Positions 10,711 through 19,640 of a DNA stretch of 64,000 bases are shown here, piece after piece; the stretch's first letter is position 1, and each line of letters begins with the position of its first letter. The position numbers and the translations under genes were made by a program. Source of the stretch: Mycolicibacterium porcinum (GTDB taxonomy: Bacteria; Actinomycetota; Actinomycetes; Mycobacteriales; Mycobacteriaceae); NCBI GenBank assembly GCA_002086835.1, contig MVIG01000004.1:186001-250000 (forward strand), in the 5' to 3' direction. The notes under the pieces were generated by a model. That model was not told where the DNA came from. It worked only from the letters and a program-made list of their open reading frames with translations, and searched no databases.

Positions 10711-11474
10711 CTGCGCGGCGAGCCGCCAGGTTCGAACCGCACGTACGGCCCGGCATCGTCGACGGTGATCCGGCACCGCACGCCATAGACGGCGGCCACC
10801 AGGTCTTCGGTCAGCACCTCGGCCGGGGTTCCGGTGGCCACCACGGTTCCCTCCGACAGCACCACCACGTGATCGCAGAACATCGCCGCGAGGTTGAGGT
10901 CGTGCAGCGCCACCACACTGGTCACATCGAGCGCGCGGATCATCGCCAGGATCTCCAGTTGATGTGCGATGTCGAGATGGTTGGTCGGTTCGTCCAGCAG
11001 TAACTCGCTGGGTTCCTGGGCCAGGGCCCTGGCGATCTGCACGCGCTGCCGCTCGCCGCCCGAGAGGGTGTGCCACAACCGGTCGGCCATGGGCTGCAGG
11101 CCGGTGGCCGCCATCGCCGCGGTCACGGTCGCGGTGTCGTCGCGGCCACCGAAAATCGGCGTGTGCGGAATCCGCCCCAACCGGACGATGTCGCGCACCG
11201 AGATGTCCAGATCGGTGTCCGCGTGCTGGCCGACCACCGCCACCCGCCGTGCCACCGCACGGCGCGACATCGTGTGCAGCTCACGACCGTCGAGCTGCAC
11301 ACTCCCGGAGTCGGGCCGGTCGATCCCGGCCAACAACCGCAGCAGCGATGACTTGCCGGAACCGTTGGGCCCCAGCAGTCCCACGGTGCTACCGGGAACC
11401 GGATCCATCGTCACGCCGTCCAGCACGACCCGCCCCGAGCGGATCCAGCCCACCTCGACCGCCCGCAGACTCAT
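10692..11474 (-). CDS. btuD: ABC importer ATP-binding protein, BtuD/FecE type
   Basis: The 260-residue ATPase has Walker A GPNGSGKS (residues 35-42), the signature LSGGERQR (137-144), Walker B LLLDEPTNHLD and the switch histidine in VALHDLN. This is the FepC/BtuD branch that serves iron-siderophore and corrinoid importers. Its ATG overlaps the permease stop by four bases (11471-11474). It is the last gene of an operon that begins with a cobalamin riboswitch, which is the reason for preferring a B12/corrinoid role over a siderophore role. Its 3' end overlaps the convergent MazF-fold gene by 19 bp. Confidence 0.85.
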   Translation of the reverse strand: MSLRAVEVGWIRSGRVVLDGVTMDPVPGSTVGLLGPNGSGKSSLLRLLAGIDRPDSGSVQLDGRELHTMSRRAVARRVAVVGQHADTDLDISVRDIVRLGRIPHTPIFGGRDDTATVTAAMAATGLQPMADRLWHTLSGGERQRVQIARALAQEPSELLLDEPTNHLDIAHQLEILAMIRALDVTSVVALHDLNLAAMFCDHVVVLSEGTVVATGTPAEVLTEDLVAAVYGVRCRITVDDAGPYVRFEPGGSPRSQLQEY

Positions 11475-12493
11475 CGCATTCCCCTGCGCCGCAACAGGAT
11501 CAAGGCGAAGGCTGGGACGCCGAGCAGAGCGGTGACGACCCCGGTGGGCAATTCTTGTGGAGCGAAGACCGTCCGCGCCAGGGTGTCCACCCAGACCATG
11601 AAGATCGCGCCGAGGATCACCGCCGTCGGCAACAGGCGCCGGTGGCCGGGCCCGACGACGAAGCGTGCGGCGTGCGGCAGCACCAATCCGACGAAGCCGA
11701 TCGCGCCGGCCGCACTGACCAGGGCCGCCGTCACCAACGCGGTCATCACCAGTAACACGACCCGCGCCCGGTTCACCGATACCCCCAGAGCCGCAGCCGC
11801 ATCCTGCCCGAAGGCGAACGCGTCGAGGGACCGCGCGTAGGCCAGGCACACCGCCAGCCCCACACCGACGGCGGCCGCGCAGGTGGAGACGTCGGACCAG
11901 GACACCCCGGCCAGCGACCCCAGCAGCCAGAACAGCACTCCCCTGGTCTGCTCGGCATCGGCGGAAGACAGCACGATGAAGGACGTCAGCGCCGAGAACA
12001 GCTGTGTGCCTGCCACTCCGGCCAGTACCACCCGGTCGGTCCCGCCGCCGGCGGCGTAGGCGAGCAGCAGCACCACCACGAATGACAGCACCGCACCGGC
12101 GAAGGCGCCGCCGGACAACGTCAGCGCGCCCGCCCCGACCCCGAGCACCGCGACCAGCACGGCGCCGGTCGAGGCACCCGAGGAGATGCCCAGCACGAAC
12201 GGGTCCGCCAGCGGATTGCGCAGCAGCGACTGGAGTATCGCCCCGCACAGTGCCAGCCCGGCTCCGCAGATGGCGGCCAGGACGACCCTCGGCAGGCGCA
12301 GTTGCCACACGATGCTCTCCTGCAATCGCGTTGCCCCCGAGGACCCGAAGCCGAGACGGTCACCGACGATGCGGTACACGTCGCCCATCGACAACGCGGC
12401 GGGGCCGATGGTGATGGCGACCGCGGAGGAAAGGACCAGGAGGACGAGACCGGCGGCCCACAATCCGCCGAGCCACGTGGTACGCACACTCAC
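11471..12493 (-). CDS. btuC: ABC importer permease, BtuC/FecCD type
   Basis: The 340-residue protein has about ten membrane segments and the conserved FecCD/BtuC sequences RLPRVVLAAICGAGLALCGAILQSL-type region (residues 65-90), NPLADPFVLGISSGA and GFVGLVLPHAARF. It starts at GTG, overlapping the stop of the upstream binding-protein gene by GTGA, and itself overlaps btuD by ATGA. It forms the transmembrane channel of the importer. The riboswitch at the head of the operon assigns the likely cargo as cobalamin or a related corrinoid. Confidence 0.88.
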   Translation of the reverse strand: MSVRTTWLGGLWAAGLVLLVLSSAVAITIGPAALSMGDVYRIVGDRLGFGSSGATRLQESIVWQLRLPRVVLAAICGAGLALCGAILQSLLRNPLADPFVLGISSGASTGAVLVAVLGVGAGALTLSGGAFAGAVLSFVVVLLLAYAAGGGTDRVVLAGVAGTQLFSALTSFIVLSSADAEQTRGVLFWLLGSLAGVSWSDVSTCAAAVGVGLAVCLAYARSLDAFAFGQDAAAALGVSVNRARVVLLVMTALVTAALVSAAGAIGFVGLVLPHAARFVVGPGHRRLLPTAVILGAIFMVWVDTLARTVFAPQELPTGVVTALLGVPAFALILLRRRGMR

Positions 12494-13506
12494 CGCGCCG
12501 CGCCGAACCCGAAGTCGGCCAGGCCCTTCGCCACTTTCTCAGTGCCGTCCACGGTGCGGATCGATGGGTTCAGATCGGCCCCGTTCACCACGATGTAGCG
12601 GCGGTTTTGCACGGCGGTCAGGCCCCGGGTGAGCGGATTCGATTCCAGGAATTCGACTTTCGTCTCCAGCGCGTCTCCCTCGATCGTGCGTCGGCTCAGA
12701 TCGCCCAGCACCAGCACATCCGGGTCGCGGTCGGCCAGACTCTCCCAACTGACCTGGGGCCACTCATCGACGGTGTCGGCGAACACGTTGCGCGCCCCGA
12801 CCGCGCCGGCGATCACACCAGGGGCTCCACAGCAGCCGGCGAAGTACGGCGCACGCACATCGGAGAACCAGAACGCGACGTCGACACCGGCGGCCGCGGC
12901 GGCCGAGTCCATCCGTCCCCGCAGCTCGGCGACGAGGCGATCGCCGCGTTCGGCGACACCGAATATCCTTGCCAAGTCCCGGATTTCGGTGTAGATCGCC
13001 TCCATGGTGAACGGTGCGCTGCGGGCACCATCACCGTTGACCGAGGTCTTGCCTTCACAATCACTGGGTGCCAGATACGTCGGCACTCCCAGCTCTGCGA
13101 ACTGGTCACGGTCGGCGACCCCGCCTGGCCCCAGCGTGCCACCGAAAGAGGCCGAGACGAAGTCGGGTTCGGTGTCGAGCACGGTCTCCAGAGAGGGCTT
13201 GTTCACCGCCAGCCGCGGCACCCTGGCGTTCTCGGCTTCGAGGTTGAAGCGGACCGGGTCGGTCCAGGTCGCGGTGCCGACCATGCGGTCCGCGAGGCCC
13301 AGCGAGAGCAGAATCTCGGTGGAGCTCTGGTTCAACGAGACCGCCCGCTGCGGCGGTGCATCGATCACCACGTCCCGATCGCAATTTCGCACGGTCAGCG
13401 GGTATCCGGGCGCCGCGGGTGTCACCATCGGCCCGACGGCCGGGGCACACCCGGCCGACACCACGGCGCCCAACGCGCAGACGAGCAACCGGACGCGACC
13501 CTTCAC
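12490..13506 (-). CDS. btuF: Periplasmic-binding lipoprotein of the corrinoid importer, copy 1 (BtuF/FecB type)
   Basis: This 338-residue protein starts with a lipoprotein signal peptide ending in SAGC, which makes Cys20 the likely lipidated residue. The mature part has the two-lobed helical-backbone binding-protein fold (RAVSLNQSSTEILLSLGLADRMVG; PDVLVLGDL). The permease and ATPase genes follow directly, each by a 4-nt overlap. It is clearly paralogous to the gene just upstream at 13503 (shared FLESNP, AGCC-APG and RY-VV motifs). Two binding proteins for one permease suggest different corrinoid ligands or affinities. Confidence 0.85.
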   Translation of the reverse strand: MKGRVRLLVCALGAVVSAGCAPAVGPMVTPAAPGYPLTVRNCDRDVVIDAPPQRAVSLNQSSTEILLSLGLADRMVGTATWTDPVRFNLEAENARVPRLAVNKPSLETVLDTEPDFVSASFGGTLGPGGVADRDQFAELGVPTYLAPSDCEGKTSVNGDGARSAPFTMEAIYTEIRDLARIFGVAERGDRLVAELRGRMDSAAAAAGVDVAFWFSDVRAPYFAGCCGAPGVIAGAVGARNVFADTVDEWPQVSWESLADRDPDVLVLGDLSRRTIEGDALETKVEFLESNPLTRGLTAVQNRRYIVVNGADLNPSIRTVDGTEKVAKGLADFGFGAAR

Positions 13507-14540
13507 CTGGCCAACCCGAACGCGCGGAATCCGGCGGCCAGCTTCTCCATGGCATCGATCTCACGGATCCCGGGATCGAGTTCGGACCCGGACAGCACGA
13601 CATAGCGCTTGTCGCGCACCGCGGACATGTTCCTGGTCACCGGATTCGATTCCAGGAACTTCACCTTCGTGTCCAGGGCGTCCCCGTCGACGCGTCTTCG
13701 ATTGAGATCGGCGAGCACCAATACGTCCGGGTCGCGGTCGGCCAACGCCTCCCAGCTGACCTCCGGCCAGTCTTCGCGGGTGTCGGCGAAGACATTGGTC
13801 GCGCCGAGCTCACCGGCATACAGTCCCGGTGCCGAGCAGCACCCGGCCAGATACGGCGTCCGCAAGCCCGAGAACCAGAAGGCGACAGTGGTATCCGGTT
13901 CGGTGATCGACGGCTTGTCCTCCAGCCGCCTGGTGAGCCGGGCGATCAGATCCCGGCCACGCTGCTGCACATCGAAGATCTGGGCCAGCTCGCCGATCTC
14001 GCGGAACAGGGTTTCGAGGGCCAGCGGTTCGGTGCGGGTGACGGTCTCACCGTCGATCTTGGCCCCGGTGCACACCGAAGGCGACTGGTACGTCGGGATG
14101 CCCAGCTGGGCGATTCGGCTCCGGTCGGCGACCACTGCCGGTGTGAAGGTGTGGGCGCTGGCCGAGGTCACCAGGTCGGGCTCCGCGCCGAGCACCGTCT
14201 CCAGTCCCGGGTCGTTGTCGGCCAGCCGGGGAACGGTGGCGTTGTCGGCCGCGAGTTCGGGCAGCACGGGATCGAACCATGTCGAGGTACCGACCATCCG
14301 ATCGGCCAGCCCCAGCGCCAGCAGAATCTCGGTCGAGGACTGGTACAGCGACACGGCCCGCTGCGGCGGTCCGTCGAAAGTGACGGTGACACCACAGTTC
14401 TCGATGGATAGCGGATAGCTGGTCGGGCCCACCGCCTCCTGGTGAGCACGGTCGCCACCGGCAGAGTCTGGATACCCACACGCCACGGTGAGCGACAGCG
14501 TCACAGACAACAGGGACAACAGTGCGGTGAGTACACGCAC
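13503..14540 (-). CDS. btuF: Periplasmic-binding lipoprotein of the corrinoid importer, copy 2 (BtuF/FecB type)
   Basis: The 345-residue product has a signal peptide ending LTVAC, so Cys21 would be lipidated, followed by the same binding-protein fold as its downstream neighbour. The GTG at 14540 is preferred because AAGGAAG lies eight bases upstream; an upstream extension in the same frame has no such site and runs towards the riboswitch. This is the first gene of the importer operon and is directly controlled by the cobalamin riboswitch ending about 45 nt upstream. Its stop overlaps the second binding-protein gene by GTGA. The pair looks like an old tandem duplication, since they differ at many positions. 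Confidence 0.85.
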   Translation of the reverse strand: MRVLTALLSLLSVTLSLTVACGYPDSAGGDRAHQEAVGPTSYPLSIENCGVTVTFDGPPQRAVSLYQSSTEILLALGLADRMVGTSTWFDPVLPELAADNATVPRLADNDPGLETVLGAEPDLVTSASAHTFTPAVVADRSRIAQLGIPTYQSPSVCTGAKIDGETVTRTEPLALETLFREIGELAQIFDVQQRGRDLIARLTRRLEDKPSITEPDTTVAFWFSGLRTPYLAGCCSAPGLYAGELGATNVFADTREDWPEVSWEALADRDPDVLVLADLNRRRVDGDALDTKVKFLESNPVTRNMSAVRDKRYVVLSGSELDPGIREIDAMEKLAAGFRAFGLAR

Positions 14541-14584
14541 AGCCAAGACTTCCTTTGATCCAGGGCCCAGTCGCGGAGCCGTCA

Positions 14585-14700
14585 ACGGTCATTCCCGGCC
14601 CCAGGTGGTCGGACTCGAGGCTGTGCCCCACACCGTTGCGCGTCAGTTCCGGCTTCTCACCGGATTCCCCTGTTGGTCGGCCTTCGCACTGTAACAGCCA
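14585..14700 (-). promoter_or_regulatory. Cobalamin (AdoCbl/MeCbl) riboswitch
   Basis: Read on the minus strand, this leader contains the near-invariant core of the cobalamin riboswitch: GGGAATCCGGTGAGAAGCC (14668-14650 region), CCGGAACTGACGCGCAACGGT just after it, and a B12-box-like GAGTCCGACCACCTG at about 14616-14602. It is placed directly upstream of the BtuF-type binding protein genes, with the Shine-Dalgarno about 35 nt beyond its 3' end. High cobalamin should fold the aptamer and reduce expression of the importer. The exact boundaries are approximate. No clear intrinsic terminator follows, so translational control is more likely than transcriptional control. Confidence 0.85.
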
Positions 14701-14743
14701 CAATGTCGCGTGGTTGCCCGCGCGCACCCGGCGGTCGGCTGGA

Positions 14744-15370
14744 TCAGCGCGGCGCCCGCCACATCGGCGTCAAGGTGGGTCCACCGTTGGGCAGCACGAT
14801 CTCGCCGGTCACCTCGAACCCGAACCGCATGTAGTACGGAACGTTGTCGGGGTTGCTCGACTCCAGGTAGGCCGGCGCATGTTCGGCGTCGACCCGCTCC
14901 AGTCGCGATCGCATCAGGGCGTGCCCGAAACCCCCGCCGCGGACAGTGGGGTCGCTGCCGATCACTGCCAGATACCAGTGTGGCTCCTCGGGGTGATGCG
15001 CTTTCATGAGCTCGACCACCTGCTGCCCGCGTCGCATGTCACGGCCGAACGCCAACACCATCGTCGGCAGCATGCGCAATTCCTCACCAGGAGTCTGCTT
15101 CCATCGCCCGGGCCCATCCCACAACGCTGCCGCACCGATCTCGCCGCCGCGGACGGCCAGCTCGGCACCACCGCCGGCGAGGAAATGGTGGCGCGTGATC
15201 GCCGAGAACAAGCGAGGCAGCGCCTTGGCCCGGCGGGCGTCGTCGGACAGGATCCACGACATCACCGGGTCGTCGTGGAAGGCCCGGCCCAGGACCGCGG
15301 CAAGCCGCTTCACGTCGGCCTTGTTCGGGGGACGGACATCGACGGCAGCCACCACCCCACCATCCCACAC
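14744..15370 (-). CDS. GNAT family N-acetyltransferase
   Basis: The 208-residue product carries a GNAT domain with the acetyl-CoA-binding segment VIGSDPTVRGGGFGHALMRSR (near residue 140) and the closing NPDNVPYYMRFGFEVTGEI. The most upstream start is GTG at 15370; in-frame GTG codons at 15355 and 15352 follow a GGTGGGG stretch and are equally plausible. The substrate is unknown. The gene lies upstream of the cobalamin riboswitch on the same strand and is divergent from the metNIQ cluster, with which it shares a 241-bp intergenic region. Confidence 0.82.
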   Translation of the reverse strand: MWDGGVVAAVDVRPPNKADVKRLAAVLGRAFHDDPVMSWILSDDARRAKALPRLFSAITRHHFLAGGGAELAVRGGEIGAAALWDGPGRWKQTPGEELRMLPTMVLAFGRDMRRGQQVVELMKAHHPEEPHWYLAVIGSDPTVRGGGFGHALMRSRLERVDAEHAPAYLESSNPDNVPYYMRFGFEVTGEIVLPNGGPTLTPMWRAPR

Positions 15371-15497
15371 TCGGCCCGCGACGCGGGCGAACCAGTGATA
15401 CCGGACTCACCCCGGCGCACGTGGAGCGTCGCCCATCGGGGTGAATGCGGTTGCCCGGCAAGGTATTCACCCGTCGACCCGCGGACCATAACCGGAG

Positions 15498-15526
15498 TTA
15501 CTTCCGATCAGAAGGATTTCTACCCT
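15498..15526 (+). promoter_or_regulatory. Possible sigma-A-type promoter of the metNIQ-monooxygenase cluster
   Basis: Within the 241-bp region between the divergent GNAT and metN genes, TTACTT (15498-15503) and TACCCT (15521-15526) are spaced by 17 bases, which fits a weak mycobacterial sigma-A promoter. The resulting leader would be about 80 nt. No riboswitch core was recognised in it. The rest of the intergenic region shows nothing else that could be identified. Confidence 0.25.
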
Positions 15527-15611
15527 GTTCCGCCCGTAACGCCGTGCGTAGCTTGAGCCGCTGTCTGACCTTCAGGCCCGGTAGATCTGCCGCAGTCCCC
15601 CAGAGAGTCCC

Positions 15612-16616
15612 GTGATAGAGATCGAGAACCTGACCAAACGATTCGGGGACCGCACGGTCCTCGACGACGTCTCGCTGTCCGTCGGTAGCGGGGAGATCCT
15701 CGCCGTCGTCGGCCCCAGCGGGGCAGGCAAGAGCACACTGTCGCGATGCGTCAGTTTCCTGGAGCGCCCCACCAGCGGCGCCGTCCGGGTGGGCGGCCTG
15801 GATTTCAGCCGCCTCGACGGCGCCGAACTGATCGCGGCACGCCGAAGCATCGGCGTGATCTTCCAGAACGCACCGCTGCTGCGCCGACGCACCGTCGCCC
15901 AGAACGTCGCGCTGCCACTGGAATACCTCCGCGCCACCGACGACTCGATCTCCCGGCGGGTCGGCGAGCTGCTCGAACGCGTCGGGCTGTCCGACCGCAG
16001 CCAGTACTTTCCCGCACAGCTCTCGGGCGGTCAGAAGCAGCGGGTCGGTATCGCCCGGGCCCTGGCGCTGCGCCCCTCGGTGTTACTGGCCGACGAGGCC
16101 ACCTCCGGGCTGGATCCCGCCACGACCACCGCGATCCTGTCGCTGCTGAGCCAGCTGCGTGACGAGTTCGGCCTGTCCATCATCCTGATCACCCACGAGA
16201 TGGAGGTGGTTCGCGAGATCGCCGACTCTGTGGCCCGCATCGACGGCGGACGAATCGTCGAGAGTGGCGCGGTCACCGACATCATCCTCGACCCGAGCTC
16301 GGCGCTGGCCCGCGAACTGCTGCCGCACCGGCCGAGCGTGCCGGCACCCTCGGCAGGCGACATCTGGGAGATCTCCTACGCCTCCCGCGACGTTCCGCTC
16401 GACTGGCTCACGGCGATCCACCACGCCCCGGGGATCTCGGGCGCCCAGGTCAGTGTGCTCAGCGCCAGCGTCGAGGCCATCCGCGGCATCGCCGTCGGGC
16501 GCGCGACCCTGGCCGTGACCCCCGCTGCGCCAAGCGGATTCGCCGAGTATCTCACCGCGCAGGGGCTGCATGTGCACACCGGTCCGGCGCGCTCCCGTGA
16601 CGAGGCCGCCGCATGA
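15612..16616 (+). CDS. metN: Methionine-type ABC importer ATP-binding protein MetN
   Basis: The 334-residue protein has Walker A GPSGAGKS (residues 34-41), signature LSGGQKQR (137-144) and Walker [15 protein letters not shown]-terminal extension of about 90 residues fits the NIL substrate-sensing domain of MetN. In the family this domain binds methionine on the cytoplasmic side and inhibits transport. The start is GTG. The stop overlaps the permease start (ATGA). The ligand could be methionine or another organosulfur compound, given the monooxygenase that ends the cluster. Confidence 0.9.
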   Translation: MIEIENLTKRFGDRTVLDDVSLSVGSGEILAVVGPSGAGKSTLSRCVSFLERPTSGAVRVGGLDFSRLDGAELIAARRSIGVIFQNAPLLRRRTVAQNVALPLEYLRATDDSISRRVGELLERVGLSDRSQYFPAQLSGGQKQRVGIARALALRPSVLLADEATSGLDPATTTAILSLLSQLRDEFGLSIILITHEMEVVREIADSVARIDGGRIVESGAVTDIILDPSSALARELLPHRPSVPAPSAGDIWEISYASRDVPLDWLTAIHHAPGISGAQVSVLSASVEAIRGIAVGRATLAVTPAAPSGFAEYLTAQGLHVHTGPARSRDEAAA

Positions 16617-17296
16617 ACCTGTTGGCCCAGGAGGACTTCAGCACGCCGTGGGCCAGGGTGCCGGATCTGCTGCTGCCCGCCTACGGCGAGACCTGGATCA
16701 TGGTCGGCGTCACCATGGTGCTGGTCGTCGCGATCGGCACTCCGCTGGGCGTCGTCCTGCACAACACCTCGAACCTGGGGCTCCATCCGAATGACCGAGT
16801 GTTCACCGCGCTCAACACCATCGTCAACATCGGCCGGTCGCTGCCCTTCCTGATCCTGATGGCGGCCATCATCCCGGTGACCCGGTTCATCGTGGGCACC
16901 ACGATCGGCATCCCGGCGGCCATCGTGCCGATGACGGTCGCGGGTGTGCCCTTCTTCTCCCGGCTCGTCCAGAACGCCCTGCGCGAGGTGCGCGCAGATG
17001 TCACCGACATGGGCCAGGCCTCCGGTGGCACCACTCTGCAGGTGATCCGCACCGTGCAACTCTCCGAGGCCTTGCCCGCCTTGGCGGGCGCGCTCACAGT
17101 CAACACCATCGCGATGATCGAATACTCGGCGATCGCCGGATCGATCGGCGCCGGCGGCGTAGGAAATCTGGCGATCACCTACGGCTACAACAGATTTGAC
17201 CACAACATCATGATCGCCACCGTCATCTCCCTGATCATCACCATCCAGATCGTGCAATTCGTCGGCGACCGTGCGGTCAAAGCGCTGACGCGCTGA
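16613..17296 (+). CDS. metI: Methionine-type ABC importer permease MetI
   Basis: The 227-residue membrane protein has about five transmembrane segments and the MetI-type coupling region ([20 protein letters not shown]), followed by the family-typical [21 protein letters not shown] helix and a closing RF-HN-MI motif. It is translationally coupled to metN by a 4-nt overlap and lies 11 bp upstream of the binding-protein gene. It forms the channel of the MetNIQ importer. Confidence 0.92.
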   Translation: MNLLAQEDFSTPWARVPDLLLPAYGETWIMVGVTMVLVVAIGTPLGVVLHNTSNLGLHPNDRVFTALNTIVNIGRSLPFLILMAAIIPVTRFIVGTTIGIPAAIVPMTVAGVPFFSRLVQNALREVRADVTDMGQASGGTTLQVIRTVQLSEALPALAGALTVNTIAMIEYSAIAGSIGAGGVGNLAITYGYNRFDHNIMIATVISLIITIQIVQFVGDRAVKALTR

Positions 17297-17307
17297 AAGG
17301 AACACCC

Positions 17308-18207
17308 GTGACAAACCAGACCGTCTCGCCGGCCGGCGACGACATCGAGATCAAGCAGCGCAAACGCTGGCCGTGGATCGTGGCCACGGCGGGCGTGGTG
17401 ATCGTCGCCGTGGGCGGCGTCGTCTTCTCGAAATACTCCATCCAGGACAAGCCATTCGGCACCACACTTGAGGTCGCGACCTGGAGCACCGACATCGCCG
17501 CCGAGAACCTGCTGTCCTACATCGCCGACAATGTCGCGCCAGAGCACGGCATCACGATCAAACCGGTCCAGATCGACAACATCATCGAGATCAACCGTGC
17601 CGTGGACGCAGGTAATGTAGCCGGAAACTTCTTCGAGCACCAGCCGTTCCTCAATGACGCGATCGCCGCGAACGGATTCCAACTCACCTTGGCCGCACCG
17701 GCATTCACCTGGGACCAGGCGACCTACTCGAACAAGTACCGCGACTGGAACCAGTTGCCCGGCGGCGCCAAGATCGCGCTGCGCGACGACCCGGCCGGCC
17801 AGGCGATCGCGCTGCTGGATCTCGCCGAAGCCGGGCAGATCACCCTCAAGCCCGGCAAGGACACGCTCGCGGGACTCCCACAACTGGGTGATATCGAGAG
17901 CAATCCCAAGAACTACCAGTTCGTCCAGGTTCCGATCGGTCAGCTCGCGCGCAGCCTCGCCGATGTCGACGCCGTCGTCGTACACATTTCCGACGTCTAC
18001 GCCGCGGGACTGCGGGAAAACCAGATCCTGGCCCGCCACCCGGCCCCCAAGGGCAGCGAAGGCGGACTCGTGGTCAGCAACAAGCATCTCGACGATCCCA
18101 ACGTGCAGAAGCTGATCGAGACGTTCAAGGACCCCAAGATCGCCGAATTTCTGGAAACGACCGACAACGAGCTGATCCGCAACACTCTCGGCCCGATCGG
18201 CCAGTGA
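17308..18207 (+). CDS. metQ: MetQ/NlpA-family substrate-binding protein with an uncleaved N-terminal anchor
   Basis: The 299-residue protein matches the NlpA/MetQ binding-protein family (NFFEHQPFLND near residue 110; VVHISDVYAAGL near residue 225). Unusually it lacks a lipobox cysteine. A basic stretch (KQRKRWPW) precedes one hydrophobic segment (residues 27-40), so it is probably held by a signal anchor rather than by lipid. The companion metN and metI genes leave little doubt about transport function. The ligand is methionine or a related sulfur compound; adjacency to a flavin monooxygenase favours a less common organosulfur ligand. Confidence 0.88.
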   Translation: MTNQTVSPAGDDIEIKQRKRWPWIVATAGVVIVAVGGVVFSKYSIQDKPFGTTLEVATWSTDIAAENLLSYIADNVAPEHGITIKPVQIDNIIEINRAVDAGNVAGNFFEHQPFLNDAIAANGFQLTLAAPAFTWDQATYSNKYRDWNQLPGGAKIALRDDPAGQAIALLDLAEAGQITLKPGKDTLAGLPQLGDIESNPKNYQFVQVPIGQLARSLADVDAVVVHISDVYAAGLRENQILARHPAPKGSEGGLVVSNKHLDDPNVQKLIETFKDPKIAEFLETTDNELIRNTLGPIGQ

Positions 18208-18232
18208 TCGCACTTCCGTCAGGAGCATCCAC

Positions 18233-19627
18233 ATGAGCAAACGACCGCTGTACTTCTCCGCGTTCGTGATGAACACCGCATCCCATGTGCTGCATGGCCT
18301 TTGGCGAGCGCCGGAGGCCGAGAACCACAAGTTCAACCAGCTTCGGCACTGGACCTCGCTGGCGACCGCAGTGGACCGGGCCGGGTACGATCTGCTGTTC
18401 TTCGCCGATGTCTTCGGGCTGCGCGCACCCTGGAACGGCAACTGGCGCAAGGCCGTCGAGGGTGGCATCCAGATTCCGGTCAACGACCCGTCCGTGCTCG
18501 CCTCAGCCCTGGCCGCGGCTACCGAGAACCTGGGCATCGTCTTCACCAGTTCGATCGTTCAGGACCACCCGTTCGACTTCGCCCGCCGCATGTCCTCGCT
18601 CGACCACTACACCGAGGGCCGGCTCGGCTGGAACATCGTGACCAGCTTCAACCAGAACATGTTTCGCAGTTTCGGGCATGAGGGCACCCTCGCCCACGAC
18701 GAACGCTACGAATGGGCCTACGAGTACGTCGACGTGACGTACAAGCTGTGGGAGGGATCCTGGGACGAGGGTGCGCTCGTGCAGGACAAAGACCGCGGGG
18801 TGCACTCCGATCCGGCGAAGATCCACAAGATCAACCACGTCGGCAAGCGGTACAAGGTCGAGGGACCGCATTTCAGTTCCCCGTCGCCGCAGCGCACCCC
18901 GGTTCTCTTCCAAGCCGGCTCCTCGCCTGCCGGACAGCTCTTTTCGGCCCGCAATGCCGAAGGCGTCTACATCAGCAGCCCGAATCCCGAGGCCGCCCAC
19001 GCGCTGACGTCGGAAACCCGCGCACTGGCCGTTGACAACGGCCGGGACCCGCAGGACATCACGTTCGCCCAGGGTCTGTCGTTCGTGATCGGCGATACTC
19101 ACGCCGACGCCGTCCGGCGCAACGACGAGCTCAAGCGCTACCTCGACCTGGAAGGTATTGCGCTGCACGCTCTCGGCGACGCCGGGATCGATGCGGGCAG
19201 CCTGCCCCTGGATACGCCGATCAGTCAGCTCGGCGAGTTCACCGGCATCAAGAGTTTCATCCGGTGGGCGGCCGAAGCCTCGGGCAACGACGAGCCGACC
19301 ATCCGGGACATGGCCTGGGTGTTGGAAGGAGCGAACCGGGTGGTCGGGACCGCCGAGGAGATCGCGGATCGCCTCGAAGAGTGGCGGGAAGCCGGCGTCG
19401 ACGGCATCAACGTCTACCACGCAACCGTTCCCGGCACGTTCCAGGAGACCGCCGACCGGCTCTTCCCCGTGCTGCGCGAGCGCGGCCTGATCGCCACCGA
19501 CAAGTCCGGCACCCTGCGCCACAAGCTGCTGGGGCGCGGCGACCGGTTGCCTGACAGCCACCCCGCCGCCGCCTACCGCGGCGCCTTCGGTGACAACGAT
19601 CTGCTCAACAACGTCGGGATCGCGTGA
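18233..19627 (+). CDS. LLM-class flavin-dependent monooxygenase, NtaA/SnaA/DszA family (MetNIQ-linked)
   Basis: The 464-residue protein shares the family landmarks GLWRAPEAEN, EGRLGWNIVTSFNQNMFRSFG (near residue 125) and SPQRTPVLFQAGSSPAGQLF (near residue 220). It also ends in the same way as the enzyme at 5349 (KLLG-GD-LPDSHPAAAYR). It follows metQ by 25 bp with an AGGAG ribosome-binding site, so it is likely part of the metNIQ operon. The inferred role is oxygenation, and possibly desulfurisation, of the compound imported by MetNIQ. A flavin reductase would be supplied from elsewhere in the genome. Confidence 0.88.
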   Translation: MSKRPLYFSAFVMNTASHVLHGLWRAPEAENHKFNQLRHWTSLATAVDRAGYDLLFFADVFGLRAPWNGNWRKAVEGGIQIPVNDPSVLASALAAATENLGIVFTSSIVQDHPFDFARRMSSLDHYTEGRLGWNIVTSFNQNMFRSFGHEGTLAHDERYEWAYEYVDVTYKLWEGSWDEGALVQDKDRGVHSDPAKIHKINHVGKRYKVEGPHFSSPSPQRTPVLFQAGSSPAGQLFSARNAEGVYISSPNPEAAHALTSETRALAVDNGRDPQDITFAQGLSFVIGDTHADAVRRNDELKRYLDLEGIALHALGDAGIDAGSLPLDTPISQLGEFTGIKSFIRWAAEASGNDEPTIRDMAWVLEGANRVVGTAEEIADRLEEWREAGVDGINVYHATVPGTFQETADRLFPVLRERGLIATDKSGTLRHKLLGRGDRLPDSHPAAAYRGAFGDNDLLNNVGIA

Positions 19628-19640
19628 TCCCCACGCCGGA

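Noticed and set aside
10692..14540. Assignment of the importer as a siderophore system
   Set aside because: The protein families allow it, but the cobalamin riboswitch directly upstream favours corrinoid uptake.
15371..15611. Possible SAM-responsive riboswitch upstream of metN
   Set aside because: No recognisable SAM aptamer core was found in the leader; only a weak promoter candidate remains.
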